64,000 bases of DNA from NCBI GenBank assembly GCA_016785225.1, contig JAFBJZ010000109.1, positions 806,001-870,000 of the forward strand. The letters are read 5' to 3'. This document shows, in pieces, positions 46,741-57,699 of this stretch. Every line of letters begins with the position of its first letter. Within the stretch, counting starts at the first letter, position 1. A program made the translations under genes and the position numbers. The notes under the pieces were generated by a model that saw only the letters and a list, made by a program, of their open reading frames with translations, ran no database searches and had not been told where the DNA came from. The DNA comes from Psettodes erumei (taxonomy: Eukaryota > Chordata > Actinopteri > Pleuronectiformes > Psettodidae).

Positions 46741-49682
46741 ACTAAAAACATGAGAAAATGAATAATGATGATGATGAGTGTTGAATAGCAATGTCAGATC
46801 CAGTTTCAGATACCTGCTGATTGTGGAACAGGGAGAGTGAGGACAGAGATGATTATATTTACAAGCAATTTAGAATCACAGAAAATTGATTGCATGCCCT
46901 TCTCTTTCAGAGGAGCACAAAGGGAAGCGTGGAGGGAGATTTTAAAAAAAAGAAGAAGAAGAAAATGAGCAGTGACAAATGGGGGGTGGATGGTAATGGA
47001 GCAAACAGACCCAGAAATGGACAAAGGTGACAGAAGGACAGTGACACAATAGCAGATAAGGCTGCAAATATAGATGATGGTTATGAAGATGAAATGCCCG
47101 AGATCAATCCCAGAGGGAAACTGATAAACAGAGGAGATGTTAAGGTGAGAAACGGAGCAATGAATGATCAAACCAAAGGGAAAAGATGTGAAAAAAGGCA
47201 AATAAAGACATGTTAATTGCCAGAAACAGGAAGAGAGAACAGTAGAGGATGAAAAGCCTTGAAGGATATTGCAGGACATGGCAAGGAAACAAAGATATGC
47301 CAGGAGAAGATGACACTAATGACAGACCAATATGCTTGTCAGAGATTGAGATATATGATGGTAAAGTGGATGAATAGGAAGGATATGTAGCACATTTCAT
47401 TTTCAGGTTTGTGTTTGTCTGTCTTTTTTACTGTTATGGTTTTTAGTAACCGCCATTTCTCATCTCTCTCAAAGAACAATGATGTCATCGGGGATCAGAC
47501 AAAGGGTAATTTCAGATGTGCATTGTTCTTTAACCATTACCACCATTATATAACCATTATTTAACCATCATGATAGTTTTGAGTAATTATAGAGGAAGTC
47601 AGGTGGTTGTGATTTCCAGAATTATGTTGTCTGCAAAGAAATCAAACTGAAAATGTTTCATCTGTGAACAGATATTATGAAAATACAGGCAAAACTGGAA
47701 CAGACTTAAAATTGACTAAATAGATTTTTTACACATCCATAAAGAAGCAGACTTCAGTCAGTGCAGTCAACATTAGTGTAGGAGATAGAAAGTTTGTGAA
47801 CCTTCTGCAGGACCATCTTAATGTAACTGTAAGGATTTTCAAAGGTCAACTTTCCTCCTCAAAACCAAGACCCAACCCAGTACCCTGGGTCAGGCTGTGT
47901 CAAAATTTTATTCCATCTAATCAACTCAAGTATGATCAACAGATTTTAGGTCTGTGCTTCATTATGTTTAATCCAGATCAGAGTGAATTTGCTAGCAGCT
48001 CTGATCACATGGTGTTTCACAAATGTCACATTGGGAAAAAATATTTTTTTAAGTGTGTGATCAGAGTTTGAACAATGAAATGCAGGGGAAATTACCTACT
48101 GAAACTCACTGTAACCACCGCTGCCCATTAGCTGACGATACATCAGGGTGTTACAAAGTGAACTTTTGTAAAGAGCAACATGAAGCTTTTAATATTAATC
48201 TCACTACTATAATACCTTTCTTCCTTTGTAATTGTGTAGACATGCAACCGGAATGTATAGCAGAGATATAAAGTAGAGATTACACCAAAGCAAAAAGGAG
48301 GAGGAAAACAAAGGCTTTTCCATCCATTAAGATCAACGTTTTGCCTTGTGTGTTAAGAGACTGGACCTATGTTTCATGGATGGCCTATTGAGCTTTTTGG
48401 ACAAAAGTTTTTCCTTCAGGGGACACTGTGACCCCTCAGAATTCTCCGAGGGGGCAGTAGTGAACATACCATTTAGATGTTGCCAACAGCTGGTACATGT
48501 TAGCTAAACCGTAGCATGTGACAAAGCCACTATGATTATGTAAGGAGGCTCTGAAACTGCTTGGTAACCCTTTCAGTATATAAATCCCCATTAACTCTTT
48601 TAACCTTTTTTCACCGAAGTCAGACATAGTTAGCCACCTTGAGATCCAACATAATTGAAATGTATTGCCGCTGTTATTATGCAGAGACCCAGCATGGGGG
48701 AGTGCCACCTGTTACGGTGGAACAGCTCACTGAGGGATGACCACACACCTGTATAATACAGACCTCACAATCCATCTTACTACAACCCAGTCTCTGCCCT
48801 CCCAGCTCTTTCTTTCACCTCTACACATTTGTTTTACTTTCTGTAGTAGTGTTTACTATTATCTTTCTATAGTAGATCTTCTTTTCCCTTTTTCTACCCG
48901 CTGTTATGCAGTGAATATTGCACACAATATGCAACAACATACATCACACATATGAAATGATTATTGTTTGCTCCCCTACACATTTAACTATACGAGCATG
49001 CATATACATCACATTATATAAACACAAAAATATCTCTTACACATTCATGCACACACTCCCCCTATTCATAATTGAGCAAATGTGTGCACAAATCCCAACT
49101 CTACCATGAGACTTCCACTTCAAGCTGAAAGCAGTTGAAGTAAATGTGTGAAGAATGGGAAGGTACAGGGCATGTAATTTTGGTCAATTGTGTGCAAGGA
49201 CAAGTGCAACATTCAGCTGGGATCCTGTCTCAGAATAGATTTTTCAGTTGTGCTGTGGTCATTTTGAGAGCTATATAACTTTCTGAATATAATGAATATT
49301 TTTCTTGACATGCACATGAAAAATCAGCACTTACATGGGAGACACACACAGTAGCGAAAGAGATAATATCTTTGCCAGTCATGCCAGTGAGGGTATCAGT
49401 CAGCTGACCAGCCACATGTCCTGTCTTAACAGCCCTGTTTACAGCAGGCTGCTATAAAACACAAGCGGCTGACAGCCACAGTCACTTCTGTCCGACACAC
49501 TCCATAGTTGCTATGACGTTACCACAGCGGCAGTCTGCATCGCTGCGATGACAAGCTCCTTTATCACCGGTTAACAGGATGGAGAAGTGTGCGTGCATAC
49601 ATTTCCCAGAAAAGCAGTGAAGCAAATACAAGCTGTATGTATGTGCCAGTTAGGTGCATGTGTGATGTTATGTCTATAGGTG
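46741..49682 (+). other. intronic stretch without supported genes
   Basis: On + it is purine-rich from about 46900 to 47300, which explains the long hydrophobic-looking - strand frames there (157 and 86 codons). I treat those as compositional artefacts. No exon is recognised. Confidence 0.5.
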
Positions 49683-49718
49683 GTGTGTGTGTGTGTGCGT
49701 GTGTGTGTGTGTGTGCGT
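49683..49718. repeat. imperfect (GT)n microsatellite
   Basis: A GT run with two GC interruptions. Confidence 0.95.
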
Positions 49719-50639
49719 GCAATGGAGACAGGCACGAGTGTGTATGAGAGCTGACAGAGGCATCCAGGTTGACAGCCTTTGTAATGGAGGAGAAAGTAAT
49801 TTGTTAGACGGATCCTCTTCTGTGGACGCCCGTGTGTCTCCCCTCTGTTCATCCCTCTCTCCATCGCATCTCCTGTAAATCTCCCTCAACCGCTCTTTCT
49901 TTCCCACTTACCCTCCATCTCTCACCATCCTTCTTGTCTAATGCTCCTCCTCCTCCTCCATCCCTCTCTTCCTCCCCTTGCCCGGCAGGGGCCCTCATCC
50001 ATCAGGCCTAATGATTAAGCAGCTCATCTGAGGCCCTGCTTCATATTTCCCAGAGCTAAAAACTGGCTTTAGCACAGCAACAGAACAGTGTACTTCAGCA
50101 GTGTGCACCAAAGGCTGATTTTTTTGAACAAGTAGAGGTGCACTGATTAAAAATTTAAGGTTTTTATTAAAGTTATATGTATATATAACTATGACATATC
50201 CAAATATTGCCCCACATTGGCTGATTTCTTGATTTTAAGCAAAGAAGATTCTTTTAAAAGCTGTTGATTTTTGCTGTGATTTTTTCTTCTGACCACTATC
50301 ACTTTTAATATTTGTAGTTGAAGATGCCAAATAATGGTATCAAAACTTCAAATCTTCAAAACTTAAAACTCTTAAAACCCTCAAAAGTACATGCACAGAA
50401 ACCGAGCACCAAGGCCATCAGAGAAACCCCTCACCCAACCAATTTGTCCAGCTATACAGAAGCTTAGTAACTGTAGGTTGGCACAGAAGGTCCGTCAAGC
50501 TTTAGATTTCTGACCATGTTAAAGTGACGTTCATGAAGATAGATATCAAGATCTAGAATGTTTTTTTCAAATACAAAACCAAGAGCAAAAGTGTAAGGTT
50601 TGAATATTTTCATCTGTGACAGTTGGAAGTCTCTTACAT
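49719..50639 (+). other. intron with pyrimidine tract and unique block
   Basis: A pyrimidine-rich stretch (49850-49985) ends in GGCAG at about 49989 but is followed by a frame that stops after a few codons, so it is not called as an exon. The next block (50000-50100, with CCTAATGATTAAGCAGCTC) has conserved-element texture. Confidence 0.4.
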
Positions 50640-51960
50640 CAGTCCAACACTACCACATCAGAAAAGATCTGGTGACAGGGGCCAGGAAAACTCCCCTTTA
50701 ACAGATAGAAACCTTCAACAGAAGAGATTTGTTGCCTCCACCAAGGTGGGTTGAGAAAGAAAGAGAGAAGGCCAGAGTGGGGAGGGGGCAAGAGGAAAGA
50801 GAATTTAGCAGTGGGAGAGGAGAGGAATAGTCTAGTGCTTTTAATCAGAATAATACTGATAATTGTAGCAGTGGGTGTTCAGCAGAATCATGGGGGCAGG
50901 AGGTGAATGGAGTGGCAATCTAAGATACAGCCTGTGCAGCTCCAGAGGCAGAAATTACTACAGAAAGTGACAGGAGGGAGAGGAGAGAGCGCAAAACTAC
51001 AGGAGAGAGGAGACGCCCAGTTAGTAACATGTATAACATGTTACTAACATTAATCATATGGTATTAATCACATATGATTAATGCATTAATAGGAACAGAT
51101 GGGAGAGGGAGAGGAGGAGGAGAGAGGAGCTCAGTGCACCATGGGAAGTCCTGTCACATCTTGGCCTGTAGCAGCATAGGAGATGGTCGAGGTAAGCCTT
51201 AACTTTTCCCAACTATTAGCTTTATCAAAGTGGAAAGCCCTGAATACAAACTGAGCTGGTTCTACAGAACAGCCTGACAGCTGAAGGCTCTGTCTCCTGT
51301 TCTACTTTTAGAGACTCTGGGAGCCACAGTAAGTAAATTCTAAATTCTGTTCTGGACTTTTCAGGATAACCAATGCAGAGAAACTAACACAGGAGGAATA
51401 TGATCTGTTTTCCTGGTTTAGTATGCAGCAGCATTCTGGATCTGCTGGAGAGTTTTTCGAGGCATGCTTGTGTAACCTGATAATAAAGAAATTTTAAAAA
51501 TCCAGCCTGAAAGTAACAGGAGAACGGATCTGCCTGAATCTTGCCATGTTATGTAGTTTATAAGGGCAGTCCTTGATATTTGTTTTATGTTGGAGTTAAA
51601 GGACATATCCTGATCAAAGATAACTAAAAAAAGAAATTCCTTATGGTCATGCAGGAGGCCAGGGATATGAAATCTAGGGTAATTATATTACCATGTGTTC
51701 CTGAGGTAATTGTGTCCAGTACAATAACTTTCAGTTTTGTTTTATTTTCATGGCATCCATTACTGGTCCATGTCTTTATAACTTTTGGGGATACTTGTAG
51801 CTCAACTGACTGGTTTCTTCTGACTTCAACAATAAATATAATATAATTTGTTATCATCTGCATATCAATAAAATCGAATGGAGTTTTTCCAAATGATATT
51901 GCCTACACAAAGCATATGAACATTAGTGGTCCAAGTTCAGAAGCTTGTGCCCAGGATAAC
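50640..51960 (+). mobile_element. teleost dispersed repeat, copy 2, longer (class uncertain)
   Basis: About 1.3 kb matches successive landmarks of the same family: CAGGAAAACTCCCC, AACAGATAGAAACCTTCAAC, AGTTAGTAACATG, GCAGCATTCTGGATCTGCTG, GTTGGAGTTAAAGGACATAT, GTACAATAACTTTCAGTTTT and the end text AGTGGTCCAAGTTCAGAAGC. It carries no intact protein-coding frame. Class (DNA transposon derivative or other) cannot be fixed without a repeat library. Confidence 0.75.
51020..51082. repeat. two adjacent perfect 12-bp hairpins inside the repeat
   Basis: GTTAGTAACATG (51020-51031) pairs with CATGTTACTAAC (51037-51048). Immediately after, ATTAATCATATG (51049-51060) pairs with CATATGATTAAT (51071-51082). 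Both stems are perfect. Confidence 0.92.
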
Positions 51961-52399
51961 AGCTGAATTTATCACCCCAAAGTTGAGCTACACAAAAAAA
52001 TGTTTCCTTCCCTCTGAGGCTCATTATGAAAATTAACATCCATATTTTTTTAGAACTTCAACAAAGGGATTTAAGAATGTTACTGTTTTCATGCCTTTAC
52101 ATCATTTCTCATGTTAACTGCAGGCAAAGACATAGAACCGAGAGAGGAAATGTGTTCAGTGAAGTGTGCCCCCAAACAGGTGTTTGTATCTGTCTCTGAA
52201 GTGGATTCACTGTTTCACAGCCCTGGCTGTAGGAGACAAGTGGAAGTGCCAAACTCTTAGAGAAATTGTCTTTTTACCTCTGTCTCCATGCCTGTAATCT
52301 TGCAGTTCATCAGTCTGGCTGAAGCTTTTGCCACTCAAGTCTCTCCTCCTGTAGAGGACCAGGAGTTCTAAGGATTTCTGACAGTTGGTGTGAAAGGGG

Positions 52400-52661
52400 T
52401 ACTTCTTGAAAAGTATTCTTTTCAAAAAAAAGTATCCTTTCCCTTTTTGCAGACTTTATTGTCTTGTAGATTTAATTTTAAATGGATCTCATCAATCTAC
52501 ACTCAATAACCCATAATGGCATAAGGAACTCACTTTGTCACTATGCGTCATTTGGTGTAGATTGATGGGTAAAAATGGCAATTTCATCCATTTAAAATTG
52601 GATCTACAATGTAATAAAAATAGCAAAAAAATTAAGGGGGCTGAATACTTTCTGAGGCAAC
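52400..52661. mobile_element. Tc1-type MITE (two terminal inverted regions back to back)
   Basis: The left arm reads TTGTAGATTTAATTTTAAAT, then GGATC and CATCAATCTACACTCAATAA. The right arm, reverse-complemented, reads TTGTAGATCCAATTTTAAAT and CCATCAATCTACACCAAA. The right end GGGGGCTGAATACTTTCTGA and the internal 'aatctacactcaataacccataatg' are typical of fish Tc1-like element termini. The interior transposase has been deleted; the arms differ by small indels. Confidence 0.75.
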
Positions 52662-52900
52662 TTTATGCCCTTGAAATGGCTGTAATGACTTCTCGAATAT
52701 CTTCTTGAAGGCTTTCACTTCCACACTTAGATGGGTTGATCACAGGTTCATCATCAAGATAATGACCCAAAACATTAGAAGACCATTGGACAATGTTTAA
52801 CTTCCATTGTAGTAAAAACATCAAACAAGTGTGTTTGGATGCTGGATGAGTCCAAATTTAAGACTCAGATTTGGATTTAAGATTGACGGCTGGAAATACC
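52662..52900 (+). pseudogene. scrambled Tc1-like transposase debris
   Basis: Two catalytic-region landmarks of a Tc1 DD34E transposase lie close together in the wrong order. Codons for QDNDPKH (52755-52775) are followed by a stop, and about 70 bp later GGATGAGTCCAAATTTAAG (52844-52862) encodes DESKFK. In an intact gene DESKF precedes QDNDPKH by roughly 90-100 codons. Flanking text is degenerate. Confidence 0.6.
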
Positions 52901-55030
52901 AGCATCCACCATTATTGGGAATGAGGGAAAGCATTCATCTGTAATGGCATTAGATTTACACATAAATAATGCAAGTGATGTTACATTTTTGATGAAAGAC
53001 TAACTTTCTGAAAGTCTGTCTCTTGAGTTTATATATTCAGTAATTGATATGTGTCCTCTGGGTTTTGTATCTTTGCCCTAATAACTCGATGTACTGCAGT
53101 TTAAGAAAAGATGCATGTAAATAAACCAACTAGGATCAAATGAAGAAAACATCCTGTCCAATCTGACAACACAGGCGCTACAGCGAGGGGATAAAAATGC
53201 TGCAAATTGAGAAAAAAATCAAGTGGGGAAAAAAAATCTACCGCTGAGTTTTATGAGTCGATTTATCTACTCGCCAACTCCCTGGCTGACACCGACTCAG
53301 TGATTTCATCACTGTCTTAATCATGCTCTCCTGACGCTGACAGACTTGCATAAAATATAAATACACCTGTCACCCATTGGAGTAGTTTGTGGTTATAACG
53401 CTGCCAGCAAAAAGGCAAAAAAAACCATCTGTATAAGAATCATTCCACATTAAGTCAGACTCAGAGAGGAATCATTGCCCCAGTAATGTGAGTTGAATAT
53501 TTGACTATACTCATCATCACTACTGGGTGTGGTTGGATGTGAGCTGTACATATATATGTGACCCCACCCCGGACATTAGTGCATTAGGAACTGCTGCAGG
53601 GCACAGGGTGTGGACAGAGCATGGAGCAAGTGGATAGATGGATGGAGGCACACACATTGTATTTGGTTTGGGTGCAGTCACTCTTTAAGATCTACAGCTG
53701 ATTGAAACAGTGATCCTGTGCTTTAATGCATTTAAGACTTAAGACCTTATTTGCATATGGAGCTGGTGAAAGTCTCACACCTTGAATGACCGACTACTTG
53801 TCTGCACTTTCCCTGGATTCTTTGATAGCTCAAGAGATTCAGAGTCTTCTCCATTTTGCCCCCGTTAATTATTTCACACAGTAGAGAGCTGGGCTGCTTT
53901 GATGCCAGAAGATGTCTTTCTCTTGCCCTCTCTCTCTTTGCATGAATACTCCAGTGATTCTCATCTTCTCTTACTCCCACTCTTCTCTCTCTATTAGTCA
54001 CTCCTGCATGTCTGCCCTGCAGTGGTGTTACAAGTCCCACTAAAGCCAATTAAAGGGGCCAGAAACAAATTTGTAATTTGGCCAAACGGCACTTGAATGG
54101 AAATTTGTAAAAGATAACCGGGATTTGAAACCCTGCTGATGAGTTATTTTGAGTTATACTCTTCTTGTGGGGGATCGGCAAGAGTATGCAACCCCCACCC
54201 CCAACAGATCTGCGCTCACATCATCATACAGGCCCCAAACTCACAAACACAACTCATTCGGGCACACAACAATGACACGGTCACATGACAAGAATGTCGC
54301 TGTGTGTGCAAATTTTTAATACCTCAACACACACACACTCCAACATGCTGTAGGGTGAGTGGGCAGGTATGGCACTGTAACTTTTAAACCCCATGTCTGA
54401 TGAATTATTAAATCAAAACATAATGCTACTCTACTCCAGTGGTATGAAGAAACGCCACTGGATGAATACATAGCAAAACAGCCCAAGGCTTCTTCACTGC
54501 GATAACACAAGCATACCCCTCCTCTTTCTGTTTTTTACTCTTTGTGCTTTTTTTCCTACTTTTTACTCTAATTTTCTTCTTTTTTCTCCTTCTGTTTGTC
54601 TTGGACAGTTTCTTCCCTCTGTTCTTGTGATCACAGAGGCTACTGTAGCTCTGTCTTCTCTAACACACACGTTCACTGCAGTGCTGCTGAAGATGCTGAA
54701 GATAAAAAATTGATTGGCATTAGCATTTAATCAATAGACGGACATGAAAATGTGCTGTGGCTGCTCCCGGGGTTCAGTTGATGGAAAGGAGTTAGAGACA
54801 CCTCCAATACCTTAAGAGGCAAGCCAGCACACGCAGAAAGACCGGGTGGGTGTGTGCGTGCTGTTATTTAAAATAAAATATTTCTTGAGGGAGTCAAAAA
54901 ATGGAGTTATCAGACTTGGATGATTGGCAGATGGGGGAGAGGTGAGGTTTTCATTGTGTTTGCAGGGGATTAAAGATGAATGTGAGAGAGATCTCCCTCC
55001 CGCAAGACCCGCTCTGCCTGCATGGATTAT
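52901..55030 (+). other. intronic stretch, mostly unique
   Basis: No exon or RNA gene is recognised. A block at about 53160-53400 and one at 54690-54780 have conserved-element texture. Frames of up to 100 codons on the - strand show no family resemblance. Confidence 0.45.
54690..54780. promoter_or_regulatory. candidate conserved non-coding element
   Basis: A compact repeat-free block containing AAAAATTGATTGGCATTAGC and TTTAATCAATAGACGG, with inverted PBX/HOX-like TTGATTGG and AATCAAT cores. Function is inferred only. Confidence 0.25.
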
Positions 55031-55033
55031 GTG

Positions 55034-55064
<31 letters not shown>
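55031..55064. repeat. (GT)n microsatellite
   Basis: A GT run with a single GC interruption near its start. Confidence 0.95.
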
Positions 55065-55312
55065 ACGGGTGCATGTCCCCCTTACTGCCTCTATTGCTGT
55101 CATATCTGATCACAGCCCATCAAACCGACTGAGAGCCGAGTTGACAGAACTGTTAAATAAATGCAGACATACACACAAAGGTAGAAGACTTTAAAGAGAC
55201 AATAAGATCCCCTGAATCCACCACACTTTTTTTCATCATCCGTCCTTATTTCTGTTGTGATGCAGCTTCATTTATGTTTGTTTTTGGTTGAATTCTGTGT
55301 ATTTATCTTTTT

Positions 55313-55330
55313 CATATTGTATACAATATG
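55313..55330. repeat. perfect 18-bp palindrome
   Basis: CATATTGTATACAATATG is its own reverse complement, with no spacer. It could be a dimeric factor site or chance in AT-rich DNA. Confidence 0.9.
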
Positions 55331-57263
55331 TTGAAAAAATAAGGACACAGAAATTTTAAAAAAGCTACACAGCATGCATTCACACAGAATTCATCAGGGA
55401 AAACAAACAAAAAAACAACAACAACATGTCTGTCATTTGTTCATCGGTCATGAGATTTCTTCATTAGTTAGTTATGTAACTTTCTTTTTGTTGTTGTTGT
55501 TTTTCGAATGTGGGATTTCTTTCAGCAACATACATTGGCTTTTCCATGGCCAGGCAGCTTGAGCGGCTATCTGGCTACTGAATAACAGTTGGTACCTCAG
55601 ATGAACACAACATTTAATTTCAGATCAGTTCAAACCATGAGGGAAGTAGTCTCAGGTGCAAAGACATGGGCAGAGAGATCATGTTAAAGAAACAACATTG
55701 AATAAGGTCTTTTTTGTCACGCTAACATTGGGCATCTGGCACATCCACATGCAACAGGCTGCAAATCTCACCCCAGATGTATCCCCTAATCCTTTTCCTA
55801 ACTTCATTGCAACTAGTTTATGTGGAATTTTCAGAATGTCAGTAGGACATCACTACTCAAGAACTCAAAAACTTTTTTTATATATAGATAGAATGACCAT
55901 ATTCTACTCTTTCTGGATACTATTAGGACCCTCATATTATGAACATGTACAAGATCATTGACATTGTTTTTCCCTTCTTCTATGTTAATTCTGGTGATAT
56001 CTCAGTGTGCTATTGATATGTCCAGATGGCTAGTGCCTTTTAAGTTGCAATTGAATATTTTTCCATGAACATCAGAAATTTGTTGCTTGTAGTTTAGTAC
56101 CCATAGAGCCAGGTGTGTGCCAGTTGTACTTGCAGTGTTGTTAACAAGGCCGACTGCAAAGTGTTACAAAACAAAATTTAGGCAATATGCTGAAATCCCC
56201 CCACACACTTTTTTGAATAGAGTCCCTCACATGCTTGCCATACATTTCCATAGAAGGGACCGTAACCCATCACTGAACACATTTGGACACAAATAGGTGT
56301 GAGTAATTCTATTGAAGGTGTCTGAATCCCACTGCTTCAGGGTCAGGTTATTGTGAATGCTGGCTTCACTTGCTTACTGGGACACTTGAACAGAACAGAC
56401 CCAATTTTAATGTTGATTTTCTTAGCGTTAAAAGTCCAAATGTCTGCTGTGTTTAAAAAAAGGTCTTTTGAGAGCCACAGTTCCAGTGACTTTTTTGCAA
56501 AGATACAATCTCCATTTTTTCGAGTTGTACTGCATAATGGCCCCAAGGTGTTTTCTGATCCTGATCGATTAGACCTCTGCTCCGGTTGTTTTTTTTGGCA
56601 GGGAGCGAAGCTGTGAGGTAGGCGTTAGTGTACAAATGACAAAAGTGTATGTTGTCCCCATCAATTTGCCTTTCTCTCTTTGTTTTGCTGTGTTTCTCAT
56701 CAGACTATATTTCAAAGACTTTCCTTTTTCTGAGTTATATTAAATTTGAAAAGATTTAATGTCACAGTCTGTCAACACCCACACACCCACAGGAGAGGAC
56801 TCATCATGCAACAAGTTAAAAAAAACCTGTGTGGCTGCTTTAATACAGTATAATCAATCCAATTAGCAGTTGTAAAGTATTATTTCTGGTTGAGTGCTTG
56901 TGTTGCTGAACAGGTTTGAATTGTGCTAACATTCTGTGGTGCAGCACATTTTATTTTAACACGAATTAAGTTGTAAATTAGTTAGTCATTATGCTACAAT
57001 AAGCTGGCAGCATTAGCACTCACTACATGTGTTTAGCATTGACAAGTGTTAATGCCAAGATTTATGTAGAGCAAATGATCCACCAGGGACACATGAGTGA
57101 TTCCGTTGTCTTTCTTGTCATCACTTCAAATCTGGGACGGTCTACCATAAACCTGCTGTAGTCTTCACTTCCTTGTGCAGTGCACACTTCAATGGACTTG
57201 GTGTCTTTCTTTGAGTTAGCAGGAGCACCATATGTTTCCTGGAGCATGAGGAACATTTGATTC
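55331..57263 (+). other. intronic stretch without recognised features
   Basis: No exon, RNA gene or repeat family is recognised. A (CAA)n-like stretch lies near 55400-55425. Confidence 0.5.
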
Positions 57264-57553
57264 TTGCCACTCTTTCCCTCCTCTGATGTGTTTTCGTCTC
57301 TCTTCCTTTTTTTATCCTCCTTCTTTCCATTTTTCCTGACCTCTGTCTTCCCTTTCTACTTCTCTCCTCCCCCCACTAATGCCACTTTCTCCCTCACGTT
57401 CCTGTTATTTTCTGATCTACGTCTCCTTGATCATCAACTTCACCACCTCTTCCACCTTCTTCCTCACTCTCCTTCCCTCATCAATTTTCCATGACTTTTC
57501 CTTATTTACTGCTTAAACCACCTCCTCACCTCCTCTGTCATCTCTCTTTTCAG
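57264..57553 (+). repeat. long pyrimidine-rich tract ending in a splice-acceptor-like CAG
   Basis: About 290 bases on + are strongly C/T-biased and end CTCTCTTTTCAG at 57553. The following sequence stays open for 31 codons in phase 0 and then stops, with no good donor nearby and no resemblance to NAALADL2. It may be a decoy acceptor or polymorphic low-complexity DNA. Confidence 0.7.
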
Positions 57554-57628
57554 GTGATTCACGACCACTGTGTATTACAGAAAGCCTTCTTCAGACTTTA
57601 TAGGAATGGCAGATACACTATATGGGAC

Positions 57629-57657
57629 ATGAATATTCATTGCGCATGAATATTCAT
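57629..57657. promoter_or_regulatory. paired POU-dimer-like palindromes
   Basis: ATGAATATTCAT occurs twice (57629-57640 and 57646-57657), separated by TGCGC. Each copy is a perfect 12-bp palindrome and fits the MORE-type POU homodimer motif ATG(A/C)ATAT(T/G)CAT. The junction also reads ATTGCGCAT, a C/EBP-like core. Binding is inferred. Confidence 0.5.
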
Positions 57658-57699
57658 ACTGGGCTCTGGATGCTGTACATAGTATAGCTCTCCATTCTG

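Noticed and set aside
46806..47279. 157-codon hydrophobic minus-strand frame
   Set aside because: It is explained by purine-rich + strand DNA giving Ser/Leu/Phe-rich translation on the - strand; no family resemblance.
49989..50012. acceptor-like pyrimidine tract followed by GGGGCCCTCATCCATCAG
   Set aside because: The frame meets a stop within a few codons and shows no similarity to the gene.
57554..57649. candidate exon after the 57553 acceptor (VIHDHCVLQKAF...)
   Set aside because: It stops after 31 codons, has no donor, and does not resemble the segment expected after HETIAK in NAALADL2.
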